From NCBI RefSeq assembly GCF_009937975.1, contig NZ_AP018441.1, positions 3,038,001 to 3,102,000 on the forward strand: DNA of 64,000 nt. The letters run 5' to 3'. Every line of letters starts with the position of its first letter. Positions within the stretch are counted from its first letter, which is position 1. The notes under the pieces were generated by a model that made no database searches, was not told the DNA's origin, and saw only the letters and a list, made by a program, of their open reading frames with translations. The position numbers and the translations under genes are program-made. The DNA is from Undibacterium sp. YM2. Its GTDB lineage: Bacteria; Pseudomonadota; Gammaproteobacteria; Burkholderiales; Burkholderiaceae_D. Positions 1 through 10,120 of this stretch are shown one piece after another.

Positions 1-922
1 GCTCGGTGCCTACGCTGTCTACCGAAAAATAGGCATCATTCTCGGTACCCAGTTTTTGCCAGATACGTTCAGACAAGAGATCAGACAGATTTTGCCCGCT
101 TGCGCGCTTGACTATCCAGGCCAGCACTTCTGCATTCACGGTCTTGTAGGCAAAGGCTTCGTCATGCTTGCCTTCTTTTTTCAATTTCACCAGGAAATCA
201 TAAAAAGTTTTAGGCCCGTCATAAGTTGGGGCTACAGGCAACAGCCCGCCTGATCTGGCGTAATCCCAGACTTCAGCTTTAGGGTCAGCGTAATTTTCAG
301 AATACTGCACGCCTATGGTCATATCCATGACCTGGCGAACAGTGGCGTCACCATAGGCTGTGTCTTTGATCTCAGGAATATATTGCGTAACAGGTGCACT
401 TGGATCAAGCCTACCTTCCGCAGCCAAAGTAGCAGCCAGCGTACCAACAAAGGACTTGGTGACCGACATGGCGATATGCGGCAAGTAAGTTTTAGTAATC
501 CCAAGGTAGCGCTCGTAAACGATCTTGCCCTTGTGCAGCACCAGTATGCTGTCGGTGTAAGTATGGGCTTGCATATCAGCCCAACCAATCTCGCTACCCT
601 TTTCATCTGCGAACCGCAATTTATCCAAATCACGCAAAGCTACTGGCAAAGCTGACACTGGGCCAGCACCATGCCAGACATTGCTGGTAGGCCCCAGTTC
701 ACGCCCATGAGAAAACGACCAACGTGTGCGCGGGAACTGGTAATTGCTGCCATTTGCAAATTTGATGAGCTTGTCAGGTGCCGGTGGGAAGCCCTGCATC
801 CAGCCCATTTTTTGCGGGTCGCTTGCCTCAGCATCAGGCAAGGCTGTTTGTGCCGAAGACATGCTCATGAATGGTCCACAAATTAAAGCTGAAAAAAGTA
901 CTGCAAAGCGGGTCTGCTGCAT
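1..922 (-). CDS. Serine hydrolase of the beta-lactamase / 6-aminohexanoate-dimer hydrolase family, C-terminus cut by the window edge
   Basis: The frame is open from the ATG at 922 to base 1, giving 307 residues without a stop. Residues 1-25 look like a signal peptide, so the enzyme is probably exported. The SxxK nucleophile motif is S153-V-T-K156, and a second motif around Y259 (Y-K-T-V-N, then L-A-W) matches the NylB-like branch of the class C beta-lactamase fold better than true beta-lactamases. The third (KTG-type) motif would lie beyond the edge. A GGAGA ribosome site sits 6 bases before the start. Substrate cannot be told; esterase or amide hydrolase activity is the usual family role. 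It lies head to tail with the lipid-degradation genes but separated from them by 59 bp. Confidence 0.85.
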   Translation of the reverse strand, partial: MQQTRFAVLFSALICGPFMSMSSAQTALPDAEASDPQKMGWMQGFPPAPDKLIKFANGSNYQFPRTRWSFSHGRELGPTSNVWHGAGPVSALPVALRDLDKLRFADEKGSEIGWADMQAHTYTDSILVLHKGKIVYERYLGITKTYLPHIAMSVTKSFVGTLAATLAAEGRLDPSAPVTQYIPEIKDTAYGDATVRQVMDMTIGVQYSENYADPKAEVWDYARSGGLLPVAPTYDGPKTFYDFLVKLKKEGKHDEAFAYKTVNAEVLAWIVKRASGQNLSDLLSERIWQKLGTENDAYFSVDSVGTE

Positions 923-981
923 GTTGGTCTCCATTTATTTTTATAAGACTTGCAGAAACGACGTCAATTTTTTATTTTTAA

Positions 982-1449
982 TCAGTCACTACCGTAGAGT
1001 TTTTTCATATTCTCGCCAGACTTCAAGCGTCGCAAGTATTTGAAAGTACCCATGGCTTTGGCAATCAGCTTGTCGCCATTCCAGACCTCTCCCTCGCAAA
1101 AGCACATGGTGGTGGATTGATGGAAAGCCTTGCCACGCGCTTCCATACGGCCACCTGGTACACCGCCTGGCTGCAGGAAAGTGGTTTTCATTTCTACCGT
1201 GACGACTCCCTTGAGGTCGCTACTCATGGACCGGCCAGCCATCGCCATCACCACATCAAGCATGGTCATAATCACGCCACCGTGGGCAATTTGCCAGCTA
1301 TTCATGTGCCGTTCGCTCAGGTCAAGTGCCAGTCGTGCATGACCATTTTCCATTTCCAGGAACTCAACGCCCAAGTCGTGTAAAAAAGGATTCAATACCG
1401 GTGTTGGTTGCGCAATGGGAAGCGCCGCAGCAGACTTGGCCTCTGTCAT
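982..1449 (-). CDS. PaaI-type hotdog-fold acyl-CoA thioesterase
   Basis: The 155-residue product has the single hotdog domain of the PaaI/YdiI thioesterase group, with the H-G-G-V-I-M-T-M-L-D helix motif typical of the active-site region. These enzymes hydrolyse acyl- or aryl-CoA thioesters in the cytoplasm. Its start codon overlaps the stop of the upstream SDR gene (ATGA, 1446-1449), which implies translational coupling. With the reductase, dehydrogenase and thiolase upstream it most likely releases CoA from an intermediate of the same acyl-CoA pathway; the exact acyl chain is unknown. The length is normal for the family. Confidence 0.85.
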   Translation of the reverse strand: MTEAKSAAALPIAQPTPVLNPFLHDLGVEFLEMENGHARLALDLSERHMNSWQIAHGGVIMTMLDVVMAMAGRSMSSDLKGVVTVEMKTTFLQPGGVPGGRMEARGKAFHQSTTMCFCEGEVWNGDKLIAKAMGTFKYLRRLKSGENMKKLYGSD

Positions 1450-2240
1450 ACAGCAGATACTCCGCCATCCACTGCCAGGGTTTGGCCTGTAATGTGCTTA
1501 CCAGCATCACTGGCAAACAGCATGGCCACGCCCTTCAAATCTTCATCATCACCTATGCGCTGCAAAGGCGCTTCTTTGGCGAGTTTTTCTTCGCCCAGGT
1601 TTTCCAGTATGCCCTTGGTCATTTTTGAGGGGAAAAATCCCGGTGCAATCGCATTGACGGTAATGCCATGCACACCCCATTCACCAGCCAGCGTGCGTGT
1701 AAAGTTAATGACGGCTGCCTTGGAGGTGTTATAAGCAATGGTCTGCATGGTACCAGGCGCATTACCAGCCAGACCGGCGATAGAGGCGATATTGATGATG
1801 CGGCCATACTTGCGCGGTATCATGGACCGTTTACCGACTGCCTGCGAGATCAGGAATATGCTGCGGATATTCAGGTTCATGACCTTGTCCCAGGCATCAA
1901 CTGGATAATCTTCCGCCGGAGCACCCCAGGTAGCGCCTGCATTATTGATAAGGATATCGATATGTCCCAGACGGGCCAGTGCTTCATCTACCAATGGCTG
2001 CACTGCTGCTTCTTTAGACAAATCAGCAGCAATCGCGCTGGCATCTATGCCACGGCTTTTCAGGTGGGCGACAGCTTCATCCAGATCAGATTGCTTGCGT
2101 GAAGACAGCACCACTTTGGCACCCTGCTCACCCAGCGCTTCTGCCATTTGCAGACCCAGTCCACGCGAGCCGCCAGTGATCAGTGCTGTCTTGCCATGCA
2201 AGTCAAATAATTGTTGTACGGTACGAATTGCTTTGCTCAT
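1446..2240 (-). CDS. SDR-family NAD(P)-dependent oxidoreductase (3-oxoacyl / 3-hydroxyacyl-CoA reductase-like)
   Basis: The 264-residue product is a classical short-chain dehydrogenase: TGGSRGLG nucleotide-binding turn at residues 22-29, NNAG at 99-102, catalytic Ser153, and Tyr170-x-x-x-Lys174. The C-terminal part has the G-Q-T-L-A-V-D-G-G motif common in FabG-like members. It probably oxidises or reduces a 3-hydroxyacyl thioester in the acyl-CoA pathway encoded around it, but SDR substrates are hard to assign from sequence. It is 94 bp downstream of the acyl-CoA dehydrogenase stop and overlaps the thioesterase gene. A perfect 20-bp palindrome lies just upstream of its start. Confidence 0.88.
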   Translation of the reverse strand: MSKAIRTVQQLFDLHGKTALITGGSRGLGLQMAEALGEQGAKVVLSSRKQSDLDEAVAHLKSRGIDASAIAADLSKEAAVQPLVDEALARLGHIDILINNAGATWGAPAEDYPVDAWDKVMNLNIRSIFLISQAVGKRSMIPRKYGRIINIASIAGLAGNAPGTMQTIAYNTSKAAVINFTRTLAGEWGVHGITVNAIAPGFFPSKMTKGILENLGEEKLAKEAPLQRIGDDEDLKGVAMLFASDAGKHITGQTLAVDGGVSAV

Positions 2241-2268
2241 TTTTTGTCTCCGGTATGTGCGACTACCA

Positions 2269-2288
2269 CCTGTCTGCGCGCAGACAGG
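2269..2288. promoter_or_regulatory. Perfect 20-bp palindrome upstream of the SDR gene
   Basis: CCTGTCTGCGCGCAGACAGG is its own reverse complement and ends 28 bp before the SDR start codon, inside the gap behind the acyl-CoA dehydrogenase gene. It has no following T-run on the minus strand, so it does not look like an intrinsic terminator. It may be an operator for a dimeric regulator, or an RNA hairpin near the SDR ribosome site. Confidence 0.45.
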
Positions 2289-2334
2289 AAGGACATCGTT
2301 TGTTATGTGTTTTTGATTATTTCAAGGCTATGGT

Positions 2335-4152
2335 TCAGAACCAGGCATCCTGCATATCGAAAGTCGTCATATCGATATTCGACAGCAAATCCAGTTGGGG
2401 ATGAACGCGTGGCAATTCCCAGTGGAAGAAGTATTTACAAGCCTGCAGCTTACCTGCATAGAAATCAGCATCATGGTGATTTTCTTTGTTCAGACACAAG
2501 CTGGCTTGCTCCAGCCACATCCAGGCAATCACGGCATGGCCAAATACTTCCAGATAAGCCGAGGCGTTCGCCAGGGTCTTGTTGGTATCTCCCACGCCGT
2601 GCAGTTGCTGCGTAACGCTGGCCAGTCTTTGCAACACACGTGCCAGTGATTTGGTATAGGCCAGCAATTCAGGATGAGCCGCAGCTCTAGCCAAAGTCTT
2701 GTGCATGATTTCGCCCAAAGCTTCAAGCGCGGCACCGTCTTGCATGACCACCTTGCGGCCCAATAAATCCAGTCCCTGTATTCCGTGCGTACCTTCATGG
2801 ATGGGATTGAGGCGGTTATCGCGGTAAAACTGTTCTACATTGTATTCACGGGTATAACCATAACCACCATGCACCTGTATCGCCAGATTATTCGCTTCCA
2901 GACACCATTGTGAAGGCCAGGATTTAGCAATCGGTGTCAATATCTCCAGCATCTGCGCAGCATGGGTACGTGCCTCAGGCGATGGCGCAGTACGCTCTTC
3001 ATCGACCAGGCGGGCACAAAACAAATTCAATGCCAGGCCACCTTCGACATAGGCTTTTTGTGCCAGCAACATACGCTTGACATCGGTATGTTCAATGATA
3101 GGCACTTGTGGTGCAGCCGGGTCTTTGTTCAGCGGTGCACGTCCCTGTGGACGGTTACGGGCATAATCCAGTGCATGCAAATAACCGGTATAGCCCAACA
3201 TGACAGCACCCAGGCCTACACCTATGCGTGCCTCATTCATCATGTGGAACATGTTTGCCATGCCACGGTGCACGGTACCCACCAGATATCCTATCGCACC
3301 CGCTTTACCTTGCGGTTTGAATTTACCTTCACCAAAATTCAGCAGGCAATTGGTGGTGCCGCGATAACCCATTTTGTGATTCAGGCCAGCCAGCACTACG
3401 TCATTACGTTCGCCTAAACTACCATCAGCATTCACCAGTTTTTTTGGCACGATGAAAAGCGAAATGCCTTTAACGCCAGGTATCAGCTTGCCGTTTGCGT
3501 CCGGTACTTTGGCCAATACCAGATGCACGATATTCTCGGCCAGTTCATGCTCCCCTGCCGATATCCACATCTTGTTGCCCGTCAACCGGTAAGTGCCATC
3601 TTCTTGCGGCTCAGCCCTGGTGACGATATCAGACAGGCTGGAGCCAGCTTGCGGTTCAGACAAACACATGGTGCCAAAGAAACGGCCTTCCAGCATGGGT
3701 TTGACGAAGGTTTCTATCTGCTCAGGTGTACCGCATTTGAGCAAGGTATTGGCATTGCCTATGGTGAGGAAGGGATAAGATGCCGTCCCAACATTCGCCC
3801 CTTTGAAATAAGCAAAACCAGCTTTTTCAACCACGCAGGGTAACTGCATGCCGCCAACATCAAAATCTTGCCCTGCGGCCATCAAGCCAGCTTCGCAAAA
3901 TGCTTTCAGGGCAGTCTTCACTTCAGGAATCATGTGCACTTCTTCGCCATCGAAGTGCGGCTCCTGCTGGTCATTTTTTTTATTGTGGGTAGCGAACAGG
4001 TCTGTCGCTATTTGTTCGCAGGTATCAAGGGCGGCATTGAACGTTTCGCGGCTATGATCGGCAAAACGAGGCCTTTGATTCAGTGATTCTACATTCAGCC
4101 ATTCATACAGCATGAATTCGAGATCACGGCGGGAAAGAATTTTAGATTGCAT
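2335..4152 (-). CDS. Acyl-CoA dehydrogenase (large, DmdC-like, with extra C-terminal domain)
   Basis: At 605 residues this is longer than the usual 380-residue acyl-CoA dehydrogenase and fits the subgroup with an extra C-terminal helical domain (PF12806-type, as in DmdC and many Burkholderiales enzymes). The flavin signature C-L-S-E-P-Q-A-G-S-S-L-S-D is at residues 163-175, and the catalytic base is Glu453 in N-P-I-H-E-G-T. It would oxidise an acyl-CoA to the trans-2-enoyl-CoA and pass electrons to ETF. It is followed by the SDR and thioesterase genes and preceded by the thiolase 90 bp upstream, all on one strand, which suggests a beta-oxidation operon. No enoyl-CoA hydratase is in the window. 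Confidence 0.92.
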   Translation of the reverse strand: MQSKILSRRDLEFMLYEWLNVESLNQRPRFADHSRETFNAALDTCEQIATDLFATHNKKNDQQEPHFDGEEVHMIPEVKTALKAFCEAGLMAAGQDFDVGGMQLPCVVEKAGFAYFKGANVGTASYPFLTIGNANTLLKCGTPEQIETFVKPMLEGRFFGTMCLSEPQAGSSLSDIVTRAEPQEDGTYRLTGNKMWISAGEHELAENIVHLVLAKVPDANGKLIPGVKGISLFIVPKKLVNADGSLGERNDVVLAGLNHKMGYRGTTNCLLNFGEGKFKPQGKAGAIGYLVGTVHRGMANMFHMMNEARIGVGLGAVMLGYTGYLHALDYARNRPQGRAPLNKDPAAPQVPIIEHTDVKRMLLAQKAYVEGGLALNLFCARLVDEERTAPSPEARTHAAQMLEILTPIAKSWPSQWCLEANNLAIQVHGGYGYTREYNVEQFYRDNRLNPIHEGTHGIQGLDLLGRKVVMQDGAALEALGEIMHKTLARAAAHPELLAYTKSLARVLQRLASVTQQLHGVGDTNKTLANASAYLEVFGHAVIAWMWLEQASLCLNKENHHDADFYAGKLQACKYFFHWELPRVHPQLDLLSNIDMTTFDMQDAWF

Positions 4153-4242
4153 GGCTTTATCTGGACAAAAGAGATGAGGTACTCATTTTGCCCAAACCGG
4201 ATGACAACATCATACGGTCCGGGCACCCAACATGCATCCAGC

Positions 4243-5421
4243 TTAGACTACTTCAAACAAACCTGCAGCGCCCTGGCCGCCACCAATACACATGGTGACC
4301 ACGACATATTTTGCACCACGGCGTTTGCCTTCGATCAGCGCATGGCCAGTCAGGCGTGCGCCTGAAACGCCGTAAGGATGTCCCACTGCAATTGCGCCAC
4401 CATTGACATTCAGTTTATCCATGGGGATACCGAGTTTGTCTGCGCAATACAAGACTTGTACGGCAAATGCCTCATTCAATTCCCACAAACCGATGTCCTC
4501 AACTTTGAGGCCGGCTTTTTTCAACAATTTGGGAATCGCAAAGACCGGGCCTATACCCATTTCATCTGGCTCGCATCCTGCGATCGCAAATCCACGGAAA
4601 ATACCCAATGGTTGCAAGCCCTTTGCCTCAGCCAATTTGCTGCTCATCAGGATAGCAACAGAAGCGCCATCAGAAAACTGGCTGGCGTTACCGGCAGTAA
4701 TCACACCACCTGGCACTGCGGTACGGATTTTGGAGACGCCTTCGAGTGTCGTATCTGCACGTATGCCTTCATCGGCAGAAATGGTGACTTCTTTGGTGAT
4801 CAGCATGCCAGTCGCTTTATCAGCCACGCCCATGGTGGTAGTCATAGGCACGATCTCGGCATCAAACAGGCCCGCGGCTTGTGCAGCAGCTGCGCGCAAC
4901 TGGCTTTGTACACCATATTCGTCCTGGCGTTCCTTTGCGATGCCATAACGTTTGGCGACAGTTTCTGCCGTTTGCAACATGGGCCAATAGACTTCTGGCT
5001 TGTGTTGCTTCAGCCAGGTTTCAACGATCATGTGGCTATTGGCTTCGTTTTGTACGCAAGAAATAGACTCGACACCGCCTGCCGCATAGATATCGCCTTC
5101 ACCGGCAATAATTCTTTGTGCTGCCAGGGCAATGGTCTGCAAGCCGGAGGAGCAAAAACGATTGACCGTCATGCCAGCAGTAGTTACCGGGCAACCTGCA
5201 CGCAAAGCGATCTGACGAGCAATATTGCTGCCAGTTGCGCCTTCTGGCGTGGCACAGCCCATGATGACATCTTCCACCTCGCCTGCTTCAATCTTTGCGC
5301 GGGTAATGGCTGCATTCAATACATGGCCACCCATGGTAGCACCATGCGTCATGTTGAAAGCACCCTTCCAGGATTTTGCAAGGCCAGTGCGGGCGGTGGA
5401 TACGATAACTGCGTCAGACAT
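4243..5421 (-). CDS. Acetyl-CoA C-acyltransferase (thiolase)
   Basis: The 392-residue product has the complete thiolase triad: Cys90 (N-R-F-C-S-S-G), His348 (G-H-P-Y-G) and Cys378 (T-M-C-I-G-G-G). It catalyses thiolytic cleavage of 3-ketoacyl-CoA, or the reverse condensation. The length and motifs match the degradative and biosynthetic type I/II thiolases; I prefer a degradative role because of the acyl-CoA dehydrogenase gene next to it. It is probably the first gene of the minus-strand operon, with the 409-bp gap upstream as its promoter region. An AGGAGATCTAC-type ribosome site precedes the ATG. Confidence 0.92.
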   Translation of the reverse strand: MSDAVIVSTARTGLAKSWKGAFNMTHGATMGGHVLNAAITRAKIEAGEVEDVIMGCATPEGATGSNIARQIALRAGCPVTTAGMTVNRFCSSGLQTIALAAQRIIAGEGDIYAAGGVESISCVQNEANSHMIVETWLKQHKPEVYWPMLQTAETVAKRYGIAKERQDEYGVQSQLRAAAAQAAGLFDAEIVPMTTTMGVADKATGMLITKEVTISADEGIRADTTLEGVSKIRTAVPGGVITAGNASQFSDGASVAILMSSKLAEAKGLQPLGIFRGFAIAGCEPDEMGIGPVFAIPKLLKKAGLKVEDIGLWELNEAFAVQVLYCADKLGIPMDKLNVNGGAIAVGHPYGVSGARLTGHALIEGKRRGAKYVVVTMCIGGGQGAAGLFEVV

Positions 5422-5607
5422 GTAGATCTCCTGATTAATATAAGTATGTGTACAGGCTGGAACTGCTGATAACCATCATAAGTAGTAATTTGCCCTTTGC
5501 AAATCAACATGCAGGAACAAACTTCCATAGCCCTGTTTTGCTTGAATCGAATTGCCTGAAGTAAAAGCATATAGATCAAGCTCAAAAACTAGAATATCAC
5601 ATTTTAG

Positions 5608-5621
5608 TACGACCGTTCGTA
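5608..5621. promoter_or_regulatory. Possible TetR-family operator in the thiolase / transporter divergent gap
   Basis: TACGACCGTTCGTA is a near-palindrome (two mismatched positions) in the 408-bp space between the minus-strand thiolase and the plus-strand transporter. Sites with TACGA/TCGTA arms are typical of TetR-family regulators of fatty-acid degradation in proteobacteria. It lies about 187 bp from the thiolase start and 209 bp from the transporter start. No regulator gene is adjacent, so the assignment is an inference. I see no gene or other clear structure in the rest of 5422-5829. Confidence 0.4.
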
Positions 5622-5829
5622 AATTAATTTCATGCAATTACAGTGCTCAATATTGCTCTTCTTTACATATTCAGGATAGCGCCTTTGTAAGTTTCTGTAA
5701 GTTTCGAGCAAGCAAGCCGTAAGTTTCGACTTGCACACTTTGCTTGCAATAAAAATTATGTCGGAAATGTGATAGTGGGATTCCGGCCATTTTTTAGCAT
5801 ACTTAATATACATAAAACAGGAGACAAGC

Positions 5830-7494
5830 ATGGCGACAGCACCTATCGCAACGTCAGGCGGCATGACAGCAGAAGAACGCAAGGTTATTTTTGCGTCTTC
5901 ACTGGGAACCGTCTTTGAATGGTACGACTTTTATCTATATGGCTCACTTGCGGCCATCATTGCAAAACAGTTCTTCGCTGGCACTGACCCCAATACTGCA
6001 TTCATCTTTGCCTTGCTGGCATTTGCAGCAGGCTTTATCGTGCGGCCCTTCGGCGCATTGGTCTTTGGTCGCCTTGGTGACATGATAGGCCGCAAATATA
6101 CCTTTCTCGTCACCATCCTGATCATGGGCGGCTCGACCTTCTGCGTTGGCTTACTGCCTAGCTATGCCAGCATAGGTATTGCAGCGCCAGTTATCCTGAT
6201 CACTCTGCGCATCTTGCAGGGGCTGGCATTGGGTGGCGAATATGGTGGCGCAGCAACGTATGTTGCAGAGCATGCTCCTCATGGCAAGCGCGGCGCCTAC
6301 ACGGCCTGGATACAGACTACAGCTACACTGGGATTGTTCCTTTCGCTGATGGTGATCCTGGGCACCCGTATGGCCATAGGCGAAGAAGAATTTGGCAACT
6401 GGGGCTGGCGTGTTCCCTTCCTGGTATCCGTTTTCCTGCTGGCTATTTCAGTCTGGATACGCTTATCCATGAACGAATCTCCTGCTTTTGCCAAAATGAA
6501 AGCTGAAGGCAAAACTTCCAAGGCTCCATTGACAGAATCTTTCGGTCAATGGAAAAACCTGAAGATCGTTATCCTGGCTCTGCTGGGTTTGACAGCGGGT
6601 CAGGCTGTGGTCTGGTATACAGGCCAGTTCTATGCACTGTTCTTCCTGCAACAAACACTCAAAGTCGATGGCCCGACTGCCAACGTTCTGATCGCAGCAT
6701 CGTTGGTCATAGGCACGCCATTCTTTATCGTATTTGGTACTCTTTCGGATAAAATTGGCCGCAAACCGATTATCCTGGCAGGCTGCCTGATTGCAGCTGC
6801 GACCTATTTCCCAATTTTTGGCGCACTCACACATTATGCCAATCCTGCTCTGGAAAGCGCATTGAAAAATGCACCAGTTGTGGTAACGGCAGATCCAAAT
6901 GACTGCCAATTCCAGTTCAACCCGACAGGCACGAAGAAATTTACCTCTTCATGCGATATCGTCAAGGCAAAACTGGCAGCCGCTTCAGTCAATTACTCAA
7001 ACGAAATAGCTGCACCAGGAACCATTGCATCCGTCAAAGTTGGCGATAAAGTCATTACTTCTTACAATGCAAATGGCTTGCCAAAAGATGAAGCCACCGC
7101 AAAAGACAAGGCCTTCTCTAAAGATCTGGGTGAAGCGATCAAAGCTGCAGGCTACCCAGCCAAAGCTGATCCTGCACAAGTCAACAAGCCTATGGTACTG
7201 GTCTTGCTGATCATCCTGGTCATCTATGTGACCATGGTGTATGGCCCTATCGCTGCCATGCTGGTGGAAATGTTCCCGACACGCATACGTTATACCTCGA
7301 TGTCCTTGCCTTATCACATCGGCAATGGCTGGTTCGGTGGCCTGTTGCCAACTACAGCGTTTGCTCTGGTTGCCTTCAAGGGAGATATTTACTTCGGCTT
7401 GTGGTATCCGATCATCATTGCCTTAGCCACTTTCGTTATCGGTCTGTTGTTTGTCAAAGAAACCAAAGACAATGACATCTATGCTGCCGATTGA
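5830..7494 (+). CDS. MFS transporter of the metabolite:H+ symporter (MHS) family with a large extracytoplasmic insert
   Basis: The 554-residue product shows two MFS motif A copies, G-R-L-G-D-M-I-G-R-K at 80-89 and G-T-L-S-D-K-I-G-R-K at 303-312, and MHS-family features such as G-G-E-Y-G-G near 135-140. Members take up organic acids or betaines with protons. Most MHS proteins are about 430-450 residues; the extra length is one hydrophilic segment at about 335-453 between two membrane helices, which by topology should face the periplasm and carries two cysteines (359, 375) that could form a disulfide. An AGGAGA ribosome site precedes the ATG. It is divergent from the thiolase operon, so a fatty or organic acid substrate is plausible but unproven. 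Confidence 0.88.
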   Translation: MATAPIATSGGMTAEERKVIFASSLGTVFEWYDFYLYGSLAAIIAKQFFAGTDPNTAFIFALLAFAAGFIVRPFGALVFGRLGDMIGRKYTFLVTILIMGGSTFCVGLLPSYASIGIAAPVILITLRILQGLALGGEYGGAATYVAEHAPHGKRGAYTAWIQTTATLGLFLSLMVILGTRMAIGEEEFGNWGWRVPFLVSVFLLAISVWIRLSMNESPAFAKMKAEGKTSKAPLTESFGQWKNLKIVILALLGLTAGQAVVWYTGQFYALFFLQQTLKVDGPTANVLIAASLVIGTPFFIVFGTLSDKIGRKPIILAGCLIAAATYFPIFGALTHYANPALESALKNAPVVVTADPNDCQFQFNPTGTKKFTSSCDIVKAKLAAASVNYSNEIAAPGTIASVKVGDKVITSYNANGLPKDEATAKDKAFSKDLGEAIKAAGYPAKADPAQVNKPMVLVLLIILVIYVTMVYGPIAAMLVEMFPTRIRYTSMSLPYHIGNGWFGGLLPTTAFALVAFKGDIYFGLWYPIIIALATFVIGLLFVKETKDNDIYAAD

Positions 7495-7516
7495 TCAGTA
7501 AGCAAACCGTCGATTG

Positions 7517-7550
7517 AAAAAAACGCCCGTCTGTTGACGGGCGTTTTTTA
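7517..7550. terminator. Intrinsic terminator between the MFS gene and ldcA
   Basis: An AACGCCCGTC stem pairs with GACGGGCGTT around a 4-base loop, flanked by A-runs on the left and T-runs on the right. It can end the plus-strand transporter transcript and the convergent minus-strand ldcA transcript. Confidence 0.9.
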
Positions 7551-7560
7551 TTGTGAGCGG

Positions 7561-8466
7561 CTACAAGTTGTAGTTCATGACCAGGCTGGCCCGTCCCACT
7601 TCCACATCCAATTGCGCCTCGCTGCCAACCACGAGGCTGGCACGGGTTGAGATGTGGCCAAACGGCAAACCGGTAATGACAGGCACATTGATCACACTAC
7701 GAATGTAAGCAAGCATTGCATTGAAGTCATAGCCATTGTCATGAACAGCCAGTTTGTAGGCAGAAAAATTCCCGAGTACGATCGCTTTTTGCTTACTCAA
7801 CACTCCGGCGAAATGCAGTTGCAGCAGCATGCGCTCTATGCGGTAAGGATGCTCGCCTATGTCCTCCAGGAACAATATGCCACCTTCAACTTCAGCCCAA
7901 TATGGTGTACCGACGACATGGGTCAGCATGGCCAGATTACCGCCCCATAGCTTACCGTCAACATGCAAATCTTGTTCTGTAGCAGTTTCAAATTCAACTG
8001 TGTGCATGGTATTGCTGACACACGCCTGGAACTGCTGCAAGGTATATTCAACAGGCTGCTCACGTATGTAATCATCACACAGCATGGGGCCTGCAATACT
8101 GGTACGGCCACGCGCCAGCATTGCCAGATGCACGAGGGTAAAATCACTATAGCCAACAAAACACTTGCCACTATTTGCCAGCAAATCAAAATCAAGCAAA
8201 GGCATCAGCCTTGACATGCCATAACTGCCACGCAGTGCCATGACTATCTGCACATCAGGATTTTGCGCAGCCTCATGGGTTTGCCTGACTCGTTCTGCAT
8301 CCATCGCTCCAAAACGTTGAAATTTGGCATCAGCATCATAGTAGCTATGCACCTTAAAACCTTGTCCGGCCAATCGCTGCAAGCCACGCTCAATCAGGCT
8401 ATCGTCGAGAGGTGCGCCACTCGGGGCAATGATGGCGATTCCGGTTTGCGTGCTTGATCCAGGCAT
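7561..8466 (-). CDS. ldcA: Murein tetrapeptide LD-carboxypeptidase (peptidase family S66)
   Basis: The 301-residue product has the S66 triad in the expected spacing: Ser107 in G-Y-S-D-F-T, Glu201 in L-E-D-I-G-E, and His271 in G-H-I-S-T-R. LdcA removes the terminal D-alanine from murein tetrapeptides in the cytoplasm so that tripeptides can be reused for cell wall synthesis. It has no signal peptide, as expected. It starts 8 bases after the tadA stop and is the last gene of the queE-queD-tadA-ldcA run. The stop is followed by a bidirectional terminator. Confidence 0.92.
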   Translation of the reverse strand: MPGSSTQTGIAIIAPSGAPLDDSLIERGLQRLAGQGFKVHSYYDADAKFQRFGAMDAERVRQTHEAAQNPDVQIVMALRGSYGMSRLMPLLDFDLLANSGKCFVGYSDFTLVHLAMLARGRTSIAGPMLCDDYIREQPVEYTLQQFQACVSNTMHTVEFETATEQDLHVDGKLWGGNLAMLTHVVGTPYWAEVEGGILFLEDIGEHPYRIERMLLQLHFAGVLSKQKAIVLGNFSAYKLAVHDNGYDFNAMLAYIRSVINVPVITGLPFGHISTRASLVVGSEAQLDVEVGRASLVMNYNL

Positions 8467-8474
8467 AATGTATT

Positions 8475-9478
<1,004 letters not shown>

Positions 9479-9484
9479 GAAAAC

Positions 9485-10120
9485 TCAAGGAATCTGTAAT
9501 AGTTTATGGGTTTGCAAACTCAGCTTCCATTGCGGATGCTGTTTGCAGTATTCAATTGCAAGACGCAAATTATCGTCTCTTAAAGGGCCATCCATGGCTT
9601 GTACAAAGTAATGTTCAAAATCAAGATTTGCGTATGCAGCCATATCCTGACCAAACTGCGGGATCACCACTTTGAGCTCACTACCTTTTCTGACAACCAG
9701 TTCTGATCCCATTTTTGGGCTGACGCATATCCAATCTACACCATCAGGAACAGGCAAGGTACCATTGGTTTCTATGGCGATCTCAAAACCCACTGCGTGC
9801 ATTGCTTCAATCAAGGCCGCATCAAGTTGCAACAAGGGTTCGCCGCCAGTAAACACCACGTACTTGCTTGCAGTATAGGACACCGGCCACAAAGCATTGA
9901 TAGTCGCAGCCAGCGCTTCAGCCTGTTTGAACTTGCCACCGCCTTCACCATTGGTACCGACAAAATCGGTATCACAAAACTGGCAGACAGCCGTCGCCCT
10001 GTCTTCTTCGCGCCCAGACCACAAATTGCAGCCAGAAAAACGGCAAAACACCGCCGGACGCCCAGCATGATTGCCCTCGCCTTGAAGAGTATAAAAAATT
10101 TCCTTGACGCTATAAGTCAC
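9485..10120 (-). CDS. queE: 7-carboxy-7-deazaguanine synthase QueE (radical SAM)
   Basis: The 211-residue product has the N-terminal F-Y-T-L-Q-G-E-G motif of QueE and an iron-sulfur motif C31-X14-C46-X2-C49 in place of the usual CX3CX2C. This expanded spacing is known from Burkholderia multivorans QueE, so the enzyme should still bind a 4Fe-4S cluster. It converts 6-carboxytetrahydropterin to 7-carboxy-7-deazaguanine. The start is a GTG at 10120, preceded by GGAATAAGAC. It is the first gene of the queE-queD-tadA-ldcA run; the 300-bp gap upstream must hold its promoter, but I could not place one. Confidence 0.92.
   Translation of the reverse strand: MTYSVKEIFYTLQGEGNHAGRPAVFCRFSGCNLWSGREEDRATAVCQFCDTDFVGTNGEGGGKFKQAEALAATINALWPVSYTASKYVVFTGGEPLLQLDAALIEAMHAVGFEIAIETNGTLPVPDGVDWICVSPKMGSELVVRKGSELKVVIPQFGQDMAAYANLDFEHYFVQAMDGPLRDDNLRLAIEYCKQHPQWKLSLQTHKLLQIP

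Noticed and set aside
4378..5469. 363-aa open frame on the plus strand opposite the thiolase gene
   Set aside because: Cys- and His-rich reverse-strand translation of a conserved enzyme, with no recognisable motif.
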